Shown here in pieces: positions 63,840 to 64,000 of a stretch of 64,000 nt of DNA. Below the pieces are notes generated by a model, which had not been told where the DNA came from, ran no database searches, and worked only from the letters and a program-made list of their open reading frames with translations. Origin of the DNA: Niastella populi (GTDB taxonomy: Bacteria > Bacteroidota > Bacteroidia > Chitinophagales > Chitinophagaceae); NCBI RefSeq assembly GCF_002078015.1, contig NZ_LWBP01000186.1, forward strand, positions 53,924 to 117,923, in the 5' to 3' direction. The position numbers and the translations under genes were made by a program. The first letter of the stretch is position 1, and each line of letters begins with the position of its first letter.

Positions 63840-64000
63840 TATGGTTTTGGCGCATATTCGTAAAGTAATAATGGAGTGGTTGGCAGTTTTTCCCTTTTTT
63901 GGAAGCATTTGACTGAGATCAATAAGTATGCGCTGTTGCCTTTCAGGCAGGCGATTAAGCTTAATTAATATTAACTCTACTTTGTCAAATTTAGTTCTTT

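Overview
The window comes from a Bacteroidota chromosome, most likely family Chitinophagaceae. That placement is an inference. It rests on four SusC/SusD-type outer-membrane pairs, a sigma/FecR/SusC/SusD signalling locus, three secreted proteins with type IX secretion (T9SS) C-terminal domains, lipoproteins ending in SCKK-like lipoboxes, an RteC-domain protein, and leaders that are A/T-rich rather than Shine-Dalgarno-like. No rRNA, tRNA, CRISPR array, integrase or transposase was seen.

Layout. (1) 1-14.4 kb is a galactoside-oriented glycan locus: a GH2 beta-galactosidase cut by the left edge, a FtsX-type permease, a divergent AraC regulator, then SusC, SusD, a GH36-like alpha-galactosidase and an aldose 1-epimerase, closed by a two-way terminator. 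(2) 14.4-22.3 kb holds a heparin-lyase-I-like lipoprotein and two large T9SS cargo proteins. (3) 22.9-32.7 kb, all minus strand, reads ECF sigma, FecR anti-sigma, SusC with an STN domain, SusD, TlpA-like thioredoxin, with a second lyase paralogue upstream. (4) 33-47 kb is mixed housekeeping and accessory: a decayed ABM-fold gene, an SdiA-regulated-type propeller, a Tat-exported superoxide dismutase, a VanZ-like protein, an AlkC-like DNA glycosylase, a GlxA-type AraC regulator, a PhnB/VOC protein, a GH127-type beta-L-arabinofuranosidase, Ku, a T9SS cargo protein, an SPW-repeat membrane protein, a receiver protein and a voltage-gated-type potassium channel. (5) 47.1-49.4 kb is modABC. (6) 49.5-54.7 kb is a fourth SusC/SusD pair. 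(7) 55.6-60.4 kb has two more single-domain receivers, an AI-2E-type membrane protein, an NmrA-like protein and small membrane proteins. (8) 60.5-64 kb is an unusual minus-strand locus: an RteC-domain protein with an operator-like double box upstream, a 228-residue protein of unknown function, and a 71-residue hydrophobic protein, separated by dense degenerate repeats and a large foldback.

The most unusual signals are: (a) the FecR gene at 29.3-30.6 kb, whose loops carry in-frame GC-rich palindromes and 7-bp tandem repeats, with related 7-bp arrays in two intergenic gaps; (b) the RteC, 228-aa, 71-aa locus with its repeat arrays, the best candidate here for an undescribed system; (c) a receiver with Glu in place of the phosphoacceptor Asp, and another receiver with no ordinary start codon; (d) a small ABM-fold gene broken by a nonsense change and a 1-nt deletion. 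Starts were moved to internal ATGs where the first in-frame start was an unlikely TTG or lay ahead of a clear signal peptide.
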